NCBI GenBank assembly: GCA_903813345.2
Contig: CAIIXF020000005.1
Location: forward strand, 36,831,375-36,895,374
Length of the DNA: 64,000 nucleotides
From: Owenia fusiformis
Lineage: Eukaryota > Annelida > Polychaeta > Sabellida > Oweniidae
Direction of reading: 5' to 3'
The notes under the pieces were generated by a model. It had not been told where the DNA came from. It worked only from the letters and a program-made list of their open reading frames with translations, and made no database searches. Position 1 is the stretch's first letter; every line of letters starts with the position of its first letter. Shown piece after piece: positions 11,891 through 26,800 of this stretch. A program made the position numbers and the translations under genes.

Positions 11891-14800
11891 ATGATCCTGA
11901 AGAAAGGGATGCATTTGGTGATGGTCGGGATGGGGTTCCTTTGTCTCATACATGCTGAAGAGGTAAGTGTCTCGAACAGAATAGAATAACAAAATTACGT
12001 AATAAACATTCTCGTTTCTTCGTTCCTTTAGAGCCATTTTTATTTTAGAAATGACGATTTAAGGCCCGGGTTTAAGGATCAATGCCATTGTCTTAAATAG
12101 GTTCTCATAAGATAGTAAAATATCATGCAATTTCAAATTAATTTCAAAGGCAGAACTTTTTCCTATATCATAATGGTTTAAAATACTCAAAATACTTAAC
12201 ACGTTTTATCATCAAGTACCACGGTTGAAAATAGTTGCAATATCTCAAAACATATGTGCACCGTGGGGGATAGGGGATAGCGTTTCATTCCAACAGTTAT
12301 ATTGACTAGATATAGAGTATACGCAGGCAATCGATGTTCTAGAAGGGCTTAGATTTCACCAGCACGCAAGTTGGGTTATAAAGTCACAGTGGGTCAAATG
12401 GGAATGTGGGTGCAAACTGCAAACATAATCATGGACGGTTAAGAACGGGAGGTAATCACCAAATAAATAAAATCAAATGAAAGCTAGCCCTTGTTTTTTC
12501 AATTTGTAAGAACTGGTCGTTCGTTGATAAAGTGCATTGCACTCCCTTCGAACGGAACATTAACACGGTGACCAAGAGTTAACAGTGCAAATCGGCCCGG
12601 TCGTGTTTTTTTAAACTCTTTAGTCGTGTTTTGTTGAAAATTTGAGAGGTAGGTTGATAAATTTGGTCATGAAATTGCTGTCACTTGACTTTATGTAAAA
12701 GTAAGTAATTTATATTGCTTTCCATACTATATATCGTAACTTCAGGAATTCTTAAACGTGTTATTTGCACGAATCGTATGCTATAGTCTTGTTATATTGG
12801 GAAATGAGCAATTCTGTCAGTGTTATACATATTTTTGCCTGAAAATCACTTGCCTGACTTGTATTCAATGAATACATCGATTCATAAGGAAAGCATTCAC
12901 AATATGTGCGAAAATCAAAAGTTAGAAGAGCTTAAATAAGTAGCAATTGACCGAATAATATTTTTTAGATTAAACTCTTTAGACGTGTTGAAAAGATTGC
13001 GGTTAATGACGTTGACCTGTTAGTGAAACGTTCTAGACGTGTAGAGACATTGAGGTTTAACGATTTGGAAGTGGGAAACAGCACAATTAACATTATGTAT
13101 TTCCCCAAAAAATGATCACAATGTGGAAGAAGTTGTTGTCTGAGTGACACTATCTTAATTATAAATGATTAACAATAATCAAATGTACGACATAATATGT
13201 CAAGATTGATCTATGGGATCACTACCGAATTTGATACTTAAATCAAAATGGTTAGAATCAGACACGCATGGTTAATGCAAGCGAGCTTTGCCTCGTCGCT
13301 CGTCATTTTGAAAATTTGACCAGTCATATTATTTTTTAATTGCCCTGTCGCTCATTAAATGGCTCGTTGCTATTTTTGAATTTGCCTAAAATACGTTTTA
13401 AAACGTCCCTATTGGCCTTAAACTCACTTTTCCCTGTCATGAACGTAAATAAATTTATTTAAAATGAGAGGAAATGTTTAGTTTGTGATGCACTACATGT
13501 AAATGCATATATAGTGATAAAGGAATTGACAAATATTTGGAAATTACCTCCTGTTCAAGTTCCAATCATTTTTATAGATTATATTGATAGATTTAATATC
13601 ACTGAATATGATATTGCTTGTTGAGGATCACACAACATTACCATTTATCATTTATTTGAGATTTAAGCAGGGGTCCATTATTTTAAGAAATAATCGTTTT
13701 AAAAGATTTCTTGTGAATAGATAATAAATAAGTACAAAAAGCATGAATTATTATATACTAAGAGCATAATGTAAAATGTCAACTGAAAAATTAGATCAAA
13801 ATGGAATCCATGTTCACAGTGGGGGGTATAACTCATCAAATACTGGATAATTTTTTTAAAGCTTATTGTTACAGTATAATGTTTTAATTTGCTTTTTTTA
13901 GTTAGGATTATAGCATTGACCATTTATGAATTTTTGAGCACCATACAAAGTTACAGAACTTCATTTATGAACGATTTCAGCAGGGGTCTATTTTATAAAT
14001 ATTAAATATTTTTCCGGATAGTTCTTAGATGAAAAGCTAGTACATTGTTACAATTAAATTACATCATTGAGGTGTATAAATCATGAAAACAGGTTTCATC
14101 CTGGTGTCTTCAACCTAATTCGTATAACGCCACGTCACAAATGGGGGGAGGGGACATTGACTTCAACTTAGGGATCTTTATTACTTATATGATTTCAATA
14201 TTACAGTAATGTTCGGTAACATTATAAACAGGCATTAAATAAGTGTAGACTATCATAAATACGTTGACAGCAAGAAGATTTATACAATTTAAACTGTAAA
14301 ATGAGATAACAATGGGCTCTAAAATCACAATGATTGGTGTAACTAATCAAATTTTTACTTTATAAGCTTAGTATCATGTCCTAACAATTTAAATTAATTT
14401 TAAATAGTTATCCCATTGAACGAAAATCGGAGGGATATAGGGAACGGGCCTCCATCCGTCCATCCGTCCGTACGTACGTGCGCCCGTTCGGGCAATAACT
14501 CAAATACCGTTGGCCTGATTTTGTTCATATTTTGTACACATATACCCTCTGGGGGTAGAAGTTCTGATTGAAAGCCGATTTTCAAAATGGCCACTCATTT
14601 AAAATAGTGGCCATTTTAGTGCCGATTTTACAGTTATTTAGGTGCAATATGTAAAAGTGTAAAAGCAATATCTTTTAAATGAAAAAAAATAATAAAGCTA
14701 GAAATGTAGATATTAAAGAAGCACATGGCTGCCATATTGAAAAATGATGGCCTTTACTTGTTATTTTACAATTTTTGCTGTAACTCGAAAAGTAGTGGAG

Positions 14801-17800
14801 TGATTTCGTTCATATTTGGTATGTGAATACTATAAGCATGGCACACTGTCTAATGACACTTTTTGGAGAAGGCGGCCATTTTAAACAGAGCCGCCATTTT
14901 AACGTATTTTACTATAACTCAAAGTTGTGGAGCGATTTTGATCATCTCTGGTATGTGAATACTATAAACATGGCACACTGAATTTTTTGAATATCTTAAA
15001 GTGGTTCAGATTTTCATTTATTGAAGATTTAATTCAAGATTAATTCAAAAAGATTAATCTTTTGTGGATAGTTCTCGGATCAATTACTATTATTACCACC
15101 TTGTGGGGCATGTTTTAGGGGTATTAGTGCTAGTTTAGATGGCATTTATGTTACTATATCGACCTGAGCAATAATTCTAATTATTCCATAGTTAGCATGA
15201 TATTCATAGGATAACATGTCGAAATAAAAACAGTATTTTTGTAATCAGTGGTAAAATATGATATTTTTGACAAATTTTCACTTAACCATAGCATACGGTT
15301 TTTTAGCCATGACATACGACGTCGTATGCTATGGTTTATGGATTTTTGCTACTTCAGACTCAAAACGAGGCTTAGTGTAAACATCGCCGGATCGTTTGGA
15401 AAATTCGAAATAAATCACTTCATTTCCGACGATTCTGATGATGACTTTAACTATGGAATAAAAAGAACATCCTATGATTTACTCGTGATATGATTTTAAT
15501 CCACTCATGGATATTGATATCTGCACTCTCTCGCTACGCTCGCTCGTGCAGATATCATATCCATTCGTGGATAAAAATCATATCACTCATAAATCATAGG
15601 ATATCCTCTATTAACGTCATTCCTGCGGGCAATATTAAACAAATACTGGATGATCAGGAGCTGGATATGGCAGAATACCTATTCAAGAAAAAAATATTGG
15701 GCCGAGACGATATTAATTAATTTCAATAGAAAGATTGGGTTCTAGCATTGCCTCATAGGACAGTCTATTTTCATTACAACTTTTGGTCCTTTCCCTTGGC
15801 ACTAGTGCTTATATATTTCTACTAAATAAAATAATCAGGGTAAACGCTTTTCTATTACTAATTAAAAGTTATTTGGTTGTAGAGATGCTTGTAGAGCCCG
15901 TATCGCAAAAATCATATATCCTTTCACCCCACATCATATCATATCCTTTATTGATGTTAAAATCCATTTTTATAAATAGTGGGAATAAATTCCTAACTCA
16001 TCTTAGATAATGATTTAAATCCAATATTATATGTGATCAAATGATTTTTCCAAGGTTTTAAAATGTAAACAGTGCTCAGTTTCAGTGCTCAACAGGTGAA
16101 AACATATGTAGGAATATAGGCAGAAACAATTTGCAGACCAACGAAAACAAGATTGTGTTCAAAGAAAGTGAACTAAATGGAACCATTATTTGTAATCATG
16201 TTGAATGCAAAATATAGTCAGACAGAATATTTATTTTCAATTAAACAGATAAAATCAATATATCATGCTAATGACCTTTCCAAAAGCTGATCCATAAGTG
16301 GAAAATTCGTTGTTAGCTTCAAAAGTGTCAATATCTAATATTTTTCATTATTATGGACCTCTGTTAAACCCATCAATGATAAGTAGACGGTAATGTTGAC
16401 AGGTCCTCAACGGATGAAAACGTAATATGTAGGAATATATGTTTTATCATTTAAACATATCATTAACAATTGGCGGATCAACGAAAAACAAGATGATGTT
16501 AAAAGAAAGTGAACTAAATGGAACCATTATTTTTATCATTTTGAATGCAGGCGATCTTAGTTTCAATTAAACAGATAAAATCAATATGGCATTCTAATAT
16601 TAATAACCTTTCCAAAAATATCAAAATCTAATATTTTTTATATTTTTTGTGAACCCCTGTTAAACCCCTCGATAATTAATAAATAAGTTTATTGGTCTCT
16701 TAAACATCTAATGTACATCAAGATAAAATCAATATGTTATACTAGTAAACTTTCCAAAAGCCGATTAATGACTAGATAATCTGTTGTAAACTATCAAAAT
16801 CTAATATTTTTTGTTGACCCCTCCCTGTTAAACTTAAACACCTCAATAATAAGTAAACGGTAAAGTCCTCAACAGGTGAAAATGTATGTGATAATACATG
16901 TTTTATCATTTACACATATTATTTAACAATTAGCGTATCAACAAAAACAAGATGATGTTAAAAGAAAGTGAACAAAATGGAACAATTATTTCTAATCATT
17001 TTGAATGAAAAATATAATCAGACAGACGATCTTATTTTCAATTTAACAGATAAAATCAATAGGTCATGCTAATAACCTTCTCAAAAATCGATTCATGAGT
17101 AGATAATCCTTTGTAAACTTCAAAAATACCAAAATCTAATATTTTATTTTTTGTGGACCCCTGTCAAACCCCTTAATAATAAGTAAATGGTAATGTTGAC
17201 AAGTGCTCAACATGTGAAAACGTATGTAGGAATATATGTTTTATCATTTAAACATATCAAAACAACTGGCGGATCAACAAAATTAAGATGATGTTAAAAG
17301 AAAGTGAACTAAATGGAACAATTAATTTTAATCATTTTAAATGCAAAATATAGTCAGACAGGTGATCTTATTTTCAATTAAACAGATAAAATCAATATGT
17401 CATGCTAATAACCTTCCCAAAAACCGATTCATAAGTAGATAATCTGTTGTAAACTTCAAAAATATCAAAATCTAATATTTTTTATTTTTTTGTGGACCCC
17501 TGTTAAATCCCTCAATAATAAGTAAATAGTAATGTTGACAAGTGCTCAACAAGTGAAAACGTATGCAGGAATATGTGTTTTATCATCTAAACTCATCAAA
17601 ACAATTGGAGGATGAACAGGAGGAAACAGCTTAATTAAGGCTTATCTGAGAAATTCCATTATCACTAATAGGTAGTAAGCTAGCACCCAAAAATGTATTA
17701 GTTCGTGAACAAATTGAAATTACTTGTTTCTTATGTATTTTTATGTGATACTTCAGAAAATGTTTGTCTGACGCGCCATATCCGGGGCGAAAGTTGTCAA

Positions 17801-20800
17801 ATTGGCATTTTCTACCCTAAAATGGAAAATTACAGGGGTACTTTATCATCATTGAATAAATCATTCAGTTGGTCTTCAATCATCATAATAATTTTATGGG
17901 GAGTTGATTGGATCATGCTGAGGTAGTATGTTAAGTTTCAATCACCTGTCACTCATGGTTGCCATGGAAACCACAATTTTCATTGAAAAATCCTTAATTT
18001 TGGCAAAATCTGTACAGGTACATAATATAGAATGTGGATTATTTTTCAAATCAACAGATATAAGAATATTGTAGCACACCCAAAAATTGCCAGGGAAGTT
18101 CAAGAATTTGTTTAAGCATAAAGGATATTGCAATTTATATAATTGGTAAGTCTCAAAGACCATACTACTACATAAGTGATCAAAAGTGGGCGTCGCCCCC
18201 ATAATAGTAAATGATGACCATTCTCTGAAAAGACAGAGTTTAACTTGACTTTTGAGATACATTTATATTGAAGTTCTTTGAATATACCTAATATCATGCA
18301 TTTCTGGTAAATAATGTACATATAAGTGTAAAAGTTGTTGCAAGGGGAGTGGGGGGGGGGTGGTAGTAACAGAATTTGGAGGGGGCAGAGCTAATCAGCC
18401 TTAGTTAGTATAATTCTCATTTATATAGTTCTGGATTTTCAAAGGTTAAATCTTCTGGGTCTTTTTCATTTTCATTTCAATAGGGCCTATATAGGTACTA
18501 CATTTTAATTTTACATGATTGGTGTCAAAGACCATACCATTACATAAGTGATCAAAAGTAGGCATCATCACCTTCATAATAGCAGATGATTACCATTCTC
18601 TATCAATACAGGGTTTAAGAAGAATTTCGATATATATATATTTATCATTTATACTTCTTTGATTATACTTAATATCAACCATTTCAGGTAAATAACAGGT
18701 AAACTACTTTATAGTTGATGTAATACTTTGATATTTGAATTAAACCAGGCTTATATGGCATATACCATCGCTCGATACTGACCAGTGACACCTGAGTTTT
18801 ATAGTTATTGCATGAGAGGCAGCTTGAGAGAGGGGGGGGGACTAATAATAGAAACTGGAAGGGGGCAGAGCTAATCAGCTTCAAGTATAAATCTAGTAGT
18901 AAAACTACTTCGTTCTGGATTTATTAAGGAACATGTACATCTTCTAGGTCTTCTTCATATTCATCTCAATATATAGGATATTACAATAAACATGATAGGT
19001 AAGTGTCCAAGACCAAACAATTACATAAGTGATCAAAAGTGGGAATCACCCCAACAACAGTATATGGTTCATTCTCTACAAACAGAGGTCAACTTAAGTT
19101 GTGAGATCATCCAGTGATCTCCCCAGGATTTCTTCTCGGGTGGGTACAAAATTTTCATTTTCACAATTCAGACCAAAATTGGTCAAAATATGATTTTTCT
19201 CACTTTCAAGTGGGTGCATATGGATTTTCAGGTGGGTGCAAACCTATTTTCAAAATCTCAGGTGGGTGCTGCACCCACTTGCTTTAATGCTTGGAAGATC
19301 ACGGTCATCTATACGTCATCTATACTTCTATTATTTAAGAAATATAGACTGAAGAGCAGGTGTTATATTGACAAATACACTCCACATGGCTAGGCAAGGG
19401 AGTGAGGGGTTCGAAAGCTTTTGTACCTAGCCCTAAGGGGTCATTGTCAATATCACGCCTGCTCTGAGGTATATATTACAATTCAAACATGAAAACTCCC
19501 CAAAATTTTTTGAATATTCAACTTATGGTCTGCCATTACTACAGCCCTCTTGATGTCACACATTACTCGTATTACCAAGGGAAGTGTTGACGAATATACC
19601 CCGGGTAAAATGTTGATATAGAAGGCGTGAATACAGTCATGTTCTAATATAATTTATATAAAACCATTTCTCATAAATATGTTTAGCAGTATAGTTTTTA
19701 CGTGGGGTGAGAGTGGGGAAGTGGTTACCTGGGAGGGAGCTCTACTCCCTCCTAATTATTCTGTTACTACTCCCATCTAGGGCCTGGCATAATATATGCA
19801 GCCTTCATATCTTCCCTAGATGGAGTAAGTGCCATGCTTTGAAGGGGCAGGATAGCACATTTTAAAAAGATGGAGCACCATATTGAGTCCCAGCTGAACG
19901 ACTCTCAAATCTGCAAGTGTTTAGTGGTATTTTCTCTTAAGAGATTGTTGATATATCAATATCATGCGATAAATCAAAAGAATGAAAATGATCAGACTAT
20001 GAGAAGGCTCATCTATAGTTGTTATTGTATTGCCATCACTAGACACTCTGATACTCATAGCATCTTTCTGTCTCACCTGAAGGGCTGGGAAGAAATAAAA
20101 TGTCATGGTTTATCATGAGGATCCCTTGAAAGGATATGGCATTTCCCACCTGCTACACAGTAGATTTTTTCTTGGCACATTCTGGTCTTATCATTCAATT
20201 AACTGAACTGGTATAGTTTCTTCTTGATTGCATCCTTATTCATGAACTCATTCCAATCTTAAGGGACTCGTGTATTTTACATTTGATAAGGTGAGGTGCC
20301 ACCACCCTCTTCTTCTCCTATCAGGTTCGTTTATAGAATTTTGGATTTAATTGTCACATCATCACTCTGCTGTTAGAAGTATCTTGAAAAACATGTATTT
20401 TCTGCCAGCTCCAGAAACAAAACGAATAAAGCAAAGTGTAGTGCTGGACAAACAAAGAAGACTGATTAATATAAAAAAAAAATTTATGTTAAGCCACAAT
20501 GCCTTACAACAGCAAAACCAGATAAACCAATTGAAATTGAAGTTTAGACCCCATACTAAAACAATCAAATACTATGAAGGAATCGACATCAGTCTTCTTC
20601 CACCTTGTCAAGAGCTTACTACAAAGCACTTATCATGCATATGGCCCATATTGTAAACCCTGACACTCCAGCAGAAGATGGACATGGATGGAAACTGAAT
20701 GACTCCACCATTGCATTGGGTATTGACTGGTATTCTCATACAAATGATTGTTGATATAGCACCAGATGATGAATCAGAAAGACTCCAGAAGATGTATCTT

Positions 20801-23800
20801 ATGAAATCCAGGACTCTGAAGATGAAATTGATACTTAATGCTGACTTGTTCCCCCACACCTCCAAATTCTGTTACTACCCCCATCCCATACAATAATTAT
20901 ATACAGTATATTGAGAAAACTAAGAAGACCCAGAAAATACTCTATGAAGAAGTCCAAAAGAAAGAATTTATACTTAAGGCTGATTAACTCTGCCCCCTCC
21001 CAATACTGTTAACCCCACTCCTCCTCATCCAATAACCATTGCACTGAGTTGTACATTATTTACCAGAAAATATAAAGTATAATCAAAGAAGTCCAATGTA
21101 AATGTATCTCAAGTCAAGTTTAACTCTGTTTTTATAGAGAATAGCAATCATCAACTCGACGCCCACTTTTGATTACTTGTGTAATAGTATGTTCTTTGAC
21201 ACTGACCAATCATGTAAGTTGTAATATCCCATATATTGAGATGAATATGAAGAAGATCCAGAAGATGTACCCCATGAAATCCAGATATATGTAGATGAGA
21301 TTTATATTTAAGGCTGATTAGCTCTGCCTCCTCCCAATTCCTTTACTACCCCCCCCCCTCTGTACCACCCCCCCCCCTTGCAATAACTATGACACTTGGA
21401 CTTACATTATTTACCAGAAATGCTTGATATAAAATATAATCAAATAAGTCTAGTGTAAATGTATCTCAAAAGTCAAGTTAAACTCTGTTTTTATAGAGTA
21501 TAGCAATCATCTACTATTATGGGGGCGATGCCCACTTTTGATCACTCATGTAATTGTATGTTCTTTGACACTGACCAATCATGTAAATTGCAATATCCTT
21601 TATATTTAAAAAGATGTTTGAACTGTACTGGTTATTTTGAGTGTGCTAAAATGTGCTGATATGTATTGATTCAAAAAATAATCCATATTCTACATGATGT
21701 TCATGTTCAGGTTTTGCAAAATTAAGGATATTTTGAATGAAAATTGTGGTTTCCATGACAACCATGAGTGACAGAGCATTGAAATTTTACATACTACCTC
21801 AGCATGATCCAATCAAATCCCCATAAAATTATTATGATGATTGAAGACTAACAGAACGATTTATTCAATGATGATAAAGTACCCCCTGTAATTTTCCATT
21901 TTAGGGTCGAAAACCCCATTTTGACAATTTTCGCCCCGGATATGGCGTGTCAGACAAACATTTTCTGAATTATCACATAAAAATACATAAGATACAAGTA
22001 ATTTCAATTTGTTCACGAACTAATACATTTTTGGGTGCTAGCTTACTACCTATAATATATGATCACCTAATGTAAGGAATAACTCCACCGTTATTAAAAT
22101 CGTATGCTCAATATCTATTAGGTTTTCCTCAGGATTTTTAACAATTTGATTCGATGTTATTCCCTAATTCGCCTCACACAATGCAATAGAATTTCAATTT
22201 TAATTTTCAAATTGCAATAGGTAAAAAACGCTACATATGCTGCTATTGTTCTATGAGTGAACTATGAACTGTAGTGTAACATAGTTTTCTAGCGAATTAA
22301 ATTACAACATCTGTTGATCTTGTTAAATCATATATCTGTCTTTTTTATTTATTCATATCTTGACTACAAATTACAATAAACGGGTGACACATAATGTATA
22401 TTCCCGTGTTTAGTACTAATACGATTATTTTCAGAAGCACAGACAAATTATTAAGCAACAAAACATGGTCAATGTGAACAATATTACAAGACAATTCAAA
22501 GTCGTTAATTTTATCACGTCTAAAACGTTATCTTTACAATTCCAAAACGTTAACATGCTTATTATAAGACACGTCCATGACGTTATATTGTCCCTTCTCC
22601 ATAGTTAACTCCACTTTCTACATTTACGGTCATTTATGACAATTTAAAGATAAATACAGTTAAAATATTTACACGATCTTTAGAGTAGTGAATATTATTC
22701 CACGTTGTTGAATGGATTGTCTGTTTAAACTTGATTAAATAACACTAAATGCAAATTAAGTACATATTTCTGGCACTTTTGGTATATAATTGCGATTGAT
22801 ATGAAGTATGATGGATTTATCCCCAAAATAGATTCGTTGGTATGAAGAAGAACATCTTAGGTAGAAGTCAAGATATGTAAGTTTGTAAAATATAGAATAT
22901 TCTTACCATTTTGCTCCATTCTATCGAATGTCGCATCCCATGTTCTTACAAAACACGACTAAAGAGTTTAAAAAAACACGACCGGGCCGATTTGCACTGT
23001 TAACTCTTGGTCACCGTGATTAACATCTCAGAATTCGAAATGTAACAGGTATAAGAGATCTGATTCCTTCAGCTGTTCTAGAAAATCAAGTATGGATACA
23101 TGGTTTTTGTTGATCTTGATGTCAGGTGCTTTACAAACTCAAAGACACCGCATATATACCCAAGGCTCCCAAGCAGCGTTGAATTCGGTTTTACCGTCAC
23201 TGCATGTTTAAGGTGGTGTAAAGGTCTACGGTATTACAGCGACCGCAATGATGTCAACATAAGTTCAGTTTCATCTATTTTTACTATCTAAGAACTATTT
23301 TTGAATAGCACGACCAGATTTTATAAACATGTCCGATTAATTAGTGTCTAACCAGTGGTCGGTGTGGTAAGAGACTAGAGAGTAGTACCTTGCACGGTTG
23401 GCACCTTGACCTAACGTAGACATACCACCATCTGCTAGAACATTCTTCTGTTATTGTTTACATCCGTAGCTTCAACAACAAAGTAATATAATATGATCAT
23501 TGCAGTAATCAAAAACCACAAGAGCTGCCTACTAACATGTTCATACGTGGAATATATCACTACAGGCAGAATTACTCTCATTTAAATATCAAGCCCGGTG
23601 TTAATTTATTTCGATTAATTTATTTCGATTAGTTTTGTATAACGCATGGAAGCTAACTTTAAAAAGTGAGCAATGTCATTAGTATTGTGATAATAACGTC
23701 CCTTATACCTATTTATTACAGGTCGTGTAGACCATTGTTGCCCGATTTATAGCAAAAACATTGACTTATGTACGTTGGTGATGATGCGCCTTTTTAATAG

Positions 23801-26800
23801 ATCTCATATCTTCGAAGGGTATCAGTTCAAAAAATACTAGATGACCTTACATATCTTTCCATGCACTGCGCCTATTTATTTGGCAATTCAGTTGTAAATT
23901 TTCTCTTGAATAAATAAATCTTCCAAATTTGTTGAGTTTTCTTGCAGAAATCGCCTAATCTCCATCCCATTTGTACGATCGCAGGGCGTGAATATCTGAG
24001 CGATTTTTTCGAATATAATGTTGAAGATGTTACAAATTTTAAATATTGAAATATTGATTGTACAAATCCTAAATATTATTATCATATACTATTAATCTTG
24101 ATATATTCGATCAGACAACACTATGGGCAACATTTGAATCAGAGAAAAAGTGGAAACAACACATAATGGTACCGTGATATTAAAACATTATTTGGATGGG
24201 TCATATTTTAAATCAGACCAACCCTACAATCCACACTCCAAATTGAAGAAGTAATTGCCTTTTTTGAAGCTTCAATTCGATTTTTGCATGAGTTCCCATG
24301 TGATAAATATAGTACTTGTTATGCTACACAAATTGCCTTGGATCAGAATTGATTTTCTTATTAACCCTGTCCCAAGTGCGTTAGATACCGCGAGTTGATT
24401 TTTAGTTTCCCAGCAAAATAAACCAGACTCATGAAAATTATCTATCAATCTACGGTAAGGTATTTCACAGATGCGCTTCTGTTTGGTTTAATTTCATATA
24501 AATCTCCTGGACTGGCCAGTGTATTGATTTCAGTGCAGCTGTCTTATCTAAATTAATTTGAGGTTCCGATATAAGCAGAAAGACAACTGCAATAGCTGAT
24601 TAAGTTACAAATTAAGACAATTCAGGGCCATTGAGACAAGTGGTCGGGTATCCTTATAAGCAATTATGAAAAAGAAGGTAAAGTCATCTCTTAGAGAACT
24701 TCAAACCATTAGAATTTGATGGTAATCACTTATTTTACTACAGCTATACTAATAAACTTTTATTTTATTTTTTCAGGCCACTGACTTGACACCTCAGATA
24801 TACAGCCTCCATATCCGCAGTGACATCGCTTACAGATGGGCGACTACACAAGTTACCAGCAAACTGGCAAACCCGGGCACCTCGGCCAAAGAGGCAATGT
24901 TCAGAATTGTTCTTCCAAAGGCTGCGTTTATCGCCAATTTCTCTATGTAAGTGATCTTGTTCATGTCTATTGATGATTTGGGGGGAAATTCCTTCAAAAC
25001 AAGATCACCATATTTCATATTTCTTAACTGTACACTGTTTCACAGCTGGATGGCTCTAACTGCAGTTAGTATCATTTAATTATAAGATGGTGGCCAAAAT
25101 TCTTTCGTTTTTGATATATCAACGATTTCAGCTAAACTAAGACGAATCTGAATTCCAAATGTTTCGCCATGCAAACTAGTAATAACGTAACAATTGTAAA
25201 CAGCCAGGAAAAAATGCTCAAACACCGGCATTAATAGAGAATCTTAAAGAAAACAGCTTCACTTAGAACCCGACTTAGAATGACTCTATCTGAAGTTGAT
25301 GATACATAAACTCACCATTGATCTTTTTGATGACCCTAACTCAGATGGCACTGGCAGGTCCAGAAGCTAACAAGTGGGGAGGGGGGGGGGTGCACATTTC
25401 AAGTCAGGAAAATGCGCGAAAAAAAAACAAAGATTGGGCCCAAATCTTAAAAATCTGACGCCCATTCTTTGATAATTCGGCCTAAGAAAGGTCCAAGAAG
25501 GCAAAGTCATGCCCAAAACGGTCCATTTTTTAGGCCCTGCCAATTTGCCAAAGGATGCCTTAAACTTAACTTCATAATATGAAGCTCATAATGTTGTCTT
25601 GATCACAGGGAGATTGACGGAATTATCTACCCGGGCCATGTAAAAGAGAAAGCTGAGGCAAAGAAGACCTATGATGATGCTGTCAGACTCGGCCATAGCG
25701 CTGGACATATACAACAAAAGTAAGTACTATCCTTATCGCATTATCCATATTTGGATTTGAAGTTAAAAATGATAAATCACATAAGACTGAAGGAATAGAC
25801 TGGTTTAACATATTGGTTTATGACTGAAGGAAAACACTTGTTACACAGTATGATGACATATGAAATAAAATATGAATAATACAAAATGTGTAACGAATAT
25901 TCACAAGACTCCTCCAAGAAGTTTGTTCCAATTTTCACAGACTCTACCGTAAAAACCGTTTATTATCAATGAGATCTCAGTTCAAATAGCACTCTACTCC
26001 TAGGACAAGAGACAGCAATGACTTCAAGGTGTCAGTGAACGTTGCAGCCAAGAACAAGGTGACATTTCACCTTACATACCAAGAGTTGCTCAGGAGACGC
26101 CTCGGGGTTTACGAACACCTGATCAATGTTAATCCGGGTCAGGTGGTCAGAGATATGAAGATTGATGTCCATGTGGAGGAATCTAGAGAAATCACTGCCC
26201 TAAAGGTGCCACCACTTCGCGAGGATGTTGCAAACACTATCGACTTTAATGAAGGTACAAAACGAACATTTGCGTGTCAACCCTACTCACACAGAGAGCT
26301 AATCAAATGCTCAGAAAAGAGCTGATTTGCCACATAATATCAAAATTGCGGAAAATGAATAAATGAACCTGCTAGAAATCATACATAATTTAACTTCAAT
26401 GCAATCTTCATCTACTAGATTCTAATACTGTGCTCTCTTAGGGTAAATGACTCACACATAAGCTGGTAAGCACTTACCTCATTAAAAGACTTGTGTTTTT
26501 ATTTGAATTCGAATATATATTCTTGCAGTTAATCCAATTGCAAAGGTAAATAAGATATCTCCAACAAAAGCACACGTGGCGTTCCATCCAACTGTAGAGG
26601 AGCAAAGCGCAGCATCTAAAGATGGCATCAATGGACAGTTCATCATGCAGTATGACGTTAACAGGGACATCAGCGCGGGGGAAATTCAGGTAATCGCAGA
26701 AACTAATCTTAAAAATGTGAACATATTGTAGCTTAAGATTGGCGAAGTCAATTGCTTGTGAACTAGTTTCTATGACTTCTTGTTCGATTTTTGAACATTT

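Larger units (their letters stand above)
17667..22054. mobile_element. 4.4-kb inverted-repeat element nested in the large transposon
   Basis: The left arm starts GGTAGTAAGCTAGCACCCAA (17,671) and the right arm ends with its complement (22,031-22,050). Similarity of the arms continues at least 700 bp inward (for example TATCCGGGGCGAAA and GTGATCAAAAGTGGGC on opposite strands). Each arm then holds two or three diverged copies of a 400-bp block ending in GGGGCAGAGCTAATCAGC: left about 18,100-19,100, right about 20,830-21,600. The centre (19,110-20,830) has a hairpin with AGGTGGGTGC repeats, an inverse copy of the 0.5-kb foldback repeat and a decayed coding fragment. Confidence 0.75.
12564..23018. 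mobile_element. 10.45-kb DNA transposon-like element with perfect 71-bp TIRs
   Basis: The left end begins CACGGTGACCAAGAGTTAAC and the right end is its exact complement; the match is perfect for 71 bp and then stops abruptly. Both ends are flanked by the same 5 bp, ATTAA (12,559-12,563 and 23,019-23,023). Subterminal motifs resembling CTCTTTAGACGTGTT recur near the left end (12,973; 13,029) and, inverted, near the right (22,517; 22,567). A 5-bp duplication with CAC..TG termini fits Transib/RAG-type elements best among known groups, although those favour GC-rich targets. No transposase frame is visible, so it is probably non-autonomous. It sits in intron 1 of the ITIH-like gene and carries other repeats inside. 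Confidence 0.75.

Noticed and set aside
15248-15720. Two adjacent frames of 76-81 residues
   Set aside because: They span a hairpin and a foldback element; symmetry of the DNA explains the open frames.
12564-23018. Interpretation of the 10.45-kb element as an LTR retrotransposon because of its 5-bp duplication
   Set aside because: The terminal repeats are inverted, not direct, and do not have TG...CA ends.
12564-23018. Interpretation as a Polinton/Maverick
   Set aside because: Polintons make 6-bp duplications and encode polymerase, integrase and capsid proteins; none is visible here.
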